From: Gammaproteobacteria bacterium
GTDB taxonomy: Bacteria; Pseudomonadota; Gammaproteobacteria; HK1
Reading direction: 5' to 3'
Length of the DNA: 7,600 nucleotides
NCBI GenBank assembly: GCA_020444775.1
Contig: JAGRHX010000202.1
Span: 1 to 7,600 of the forward strand
A program made the position numbers and the translations under genes. The notes beneath the pieces are model-generated. The model searched no databases. It saw only the letters and a program-made list of their open reading frames with translations, and was not told the origin of the DNA. This document shows, piece by piece, positions 5,933 to 7,600 of the stretch; position 1 is the first letter of the stretch; each line of letters begins with the position of its first letter.

Positions 5933-7600
<1,668 letters not shown>

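Overview
This is a high-GC, gene-dense chromosomal window in which every supported gene lies on the minus strand, so it reads from position 7600 down to position 1. The C-terminal half of MetH resembles the gammaproteobacterial enzyme closely. Together with the GC content and gene content this suggests a GC-rich gammaproteobacterium (a Xanthomonadales/Lysobacterales-like lineage is my guess, not proven). No RNA genes, mobile elements or CRISPR arrays were seen.

Region 1 (7600-5507) holds the 3' part of metH (cobalamin-dependent methionine synthase: cap, B12-binding and AdoMet reactivation regions). It is followed with no gap by a small DUF423 membrane protein. Region 2 (5506-5420) is the only real intergenic gap, 87 bp, with two inverted repeats and no convincing terminator.

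Region 3 (5419-1, continuing beyond the window) is a tightly packed run of seven genes: short RDD membrane protein, longer RDD membrane protein, SpoIIM-like membrane protein, a conserved membrane protein of unknown function, a DUF4129 protein, a DUF4350 protein, and the start of a MoxR-type AAA+ ATPase. Five of the six junctions are 4-bp start/stop overlaps (ATGA, ATGA, TTGA, GTGA, GTGA) and the sixth is an 8-bp overlap. This indicates one transcript with coupled translation.

The inferred picture of region 3 is a cell-envelope assembly: six integral or tail-anchored membrane proteins made together with a cytoplasmic MoxR ATPase. In related loci the next gene is usually a DUF58 (VWA-like) protein, which would lie just left of position 1. 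MoxR ATPases are regarded as chaperone-like remodelers working with VWA-type partners, and SpoIIM in Bacillus belongs to a membrane peptidoglycan-remodelling complex. The function of this non-sporulating version is not established. It is the best candidate in the window for an under-described system.
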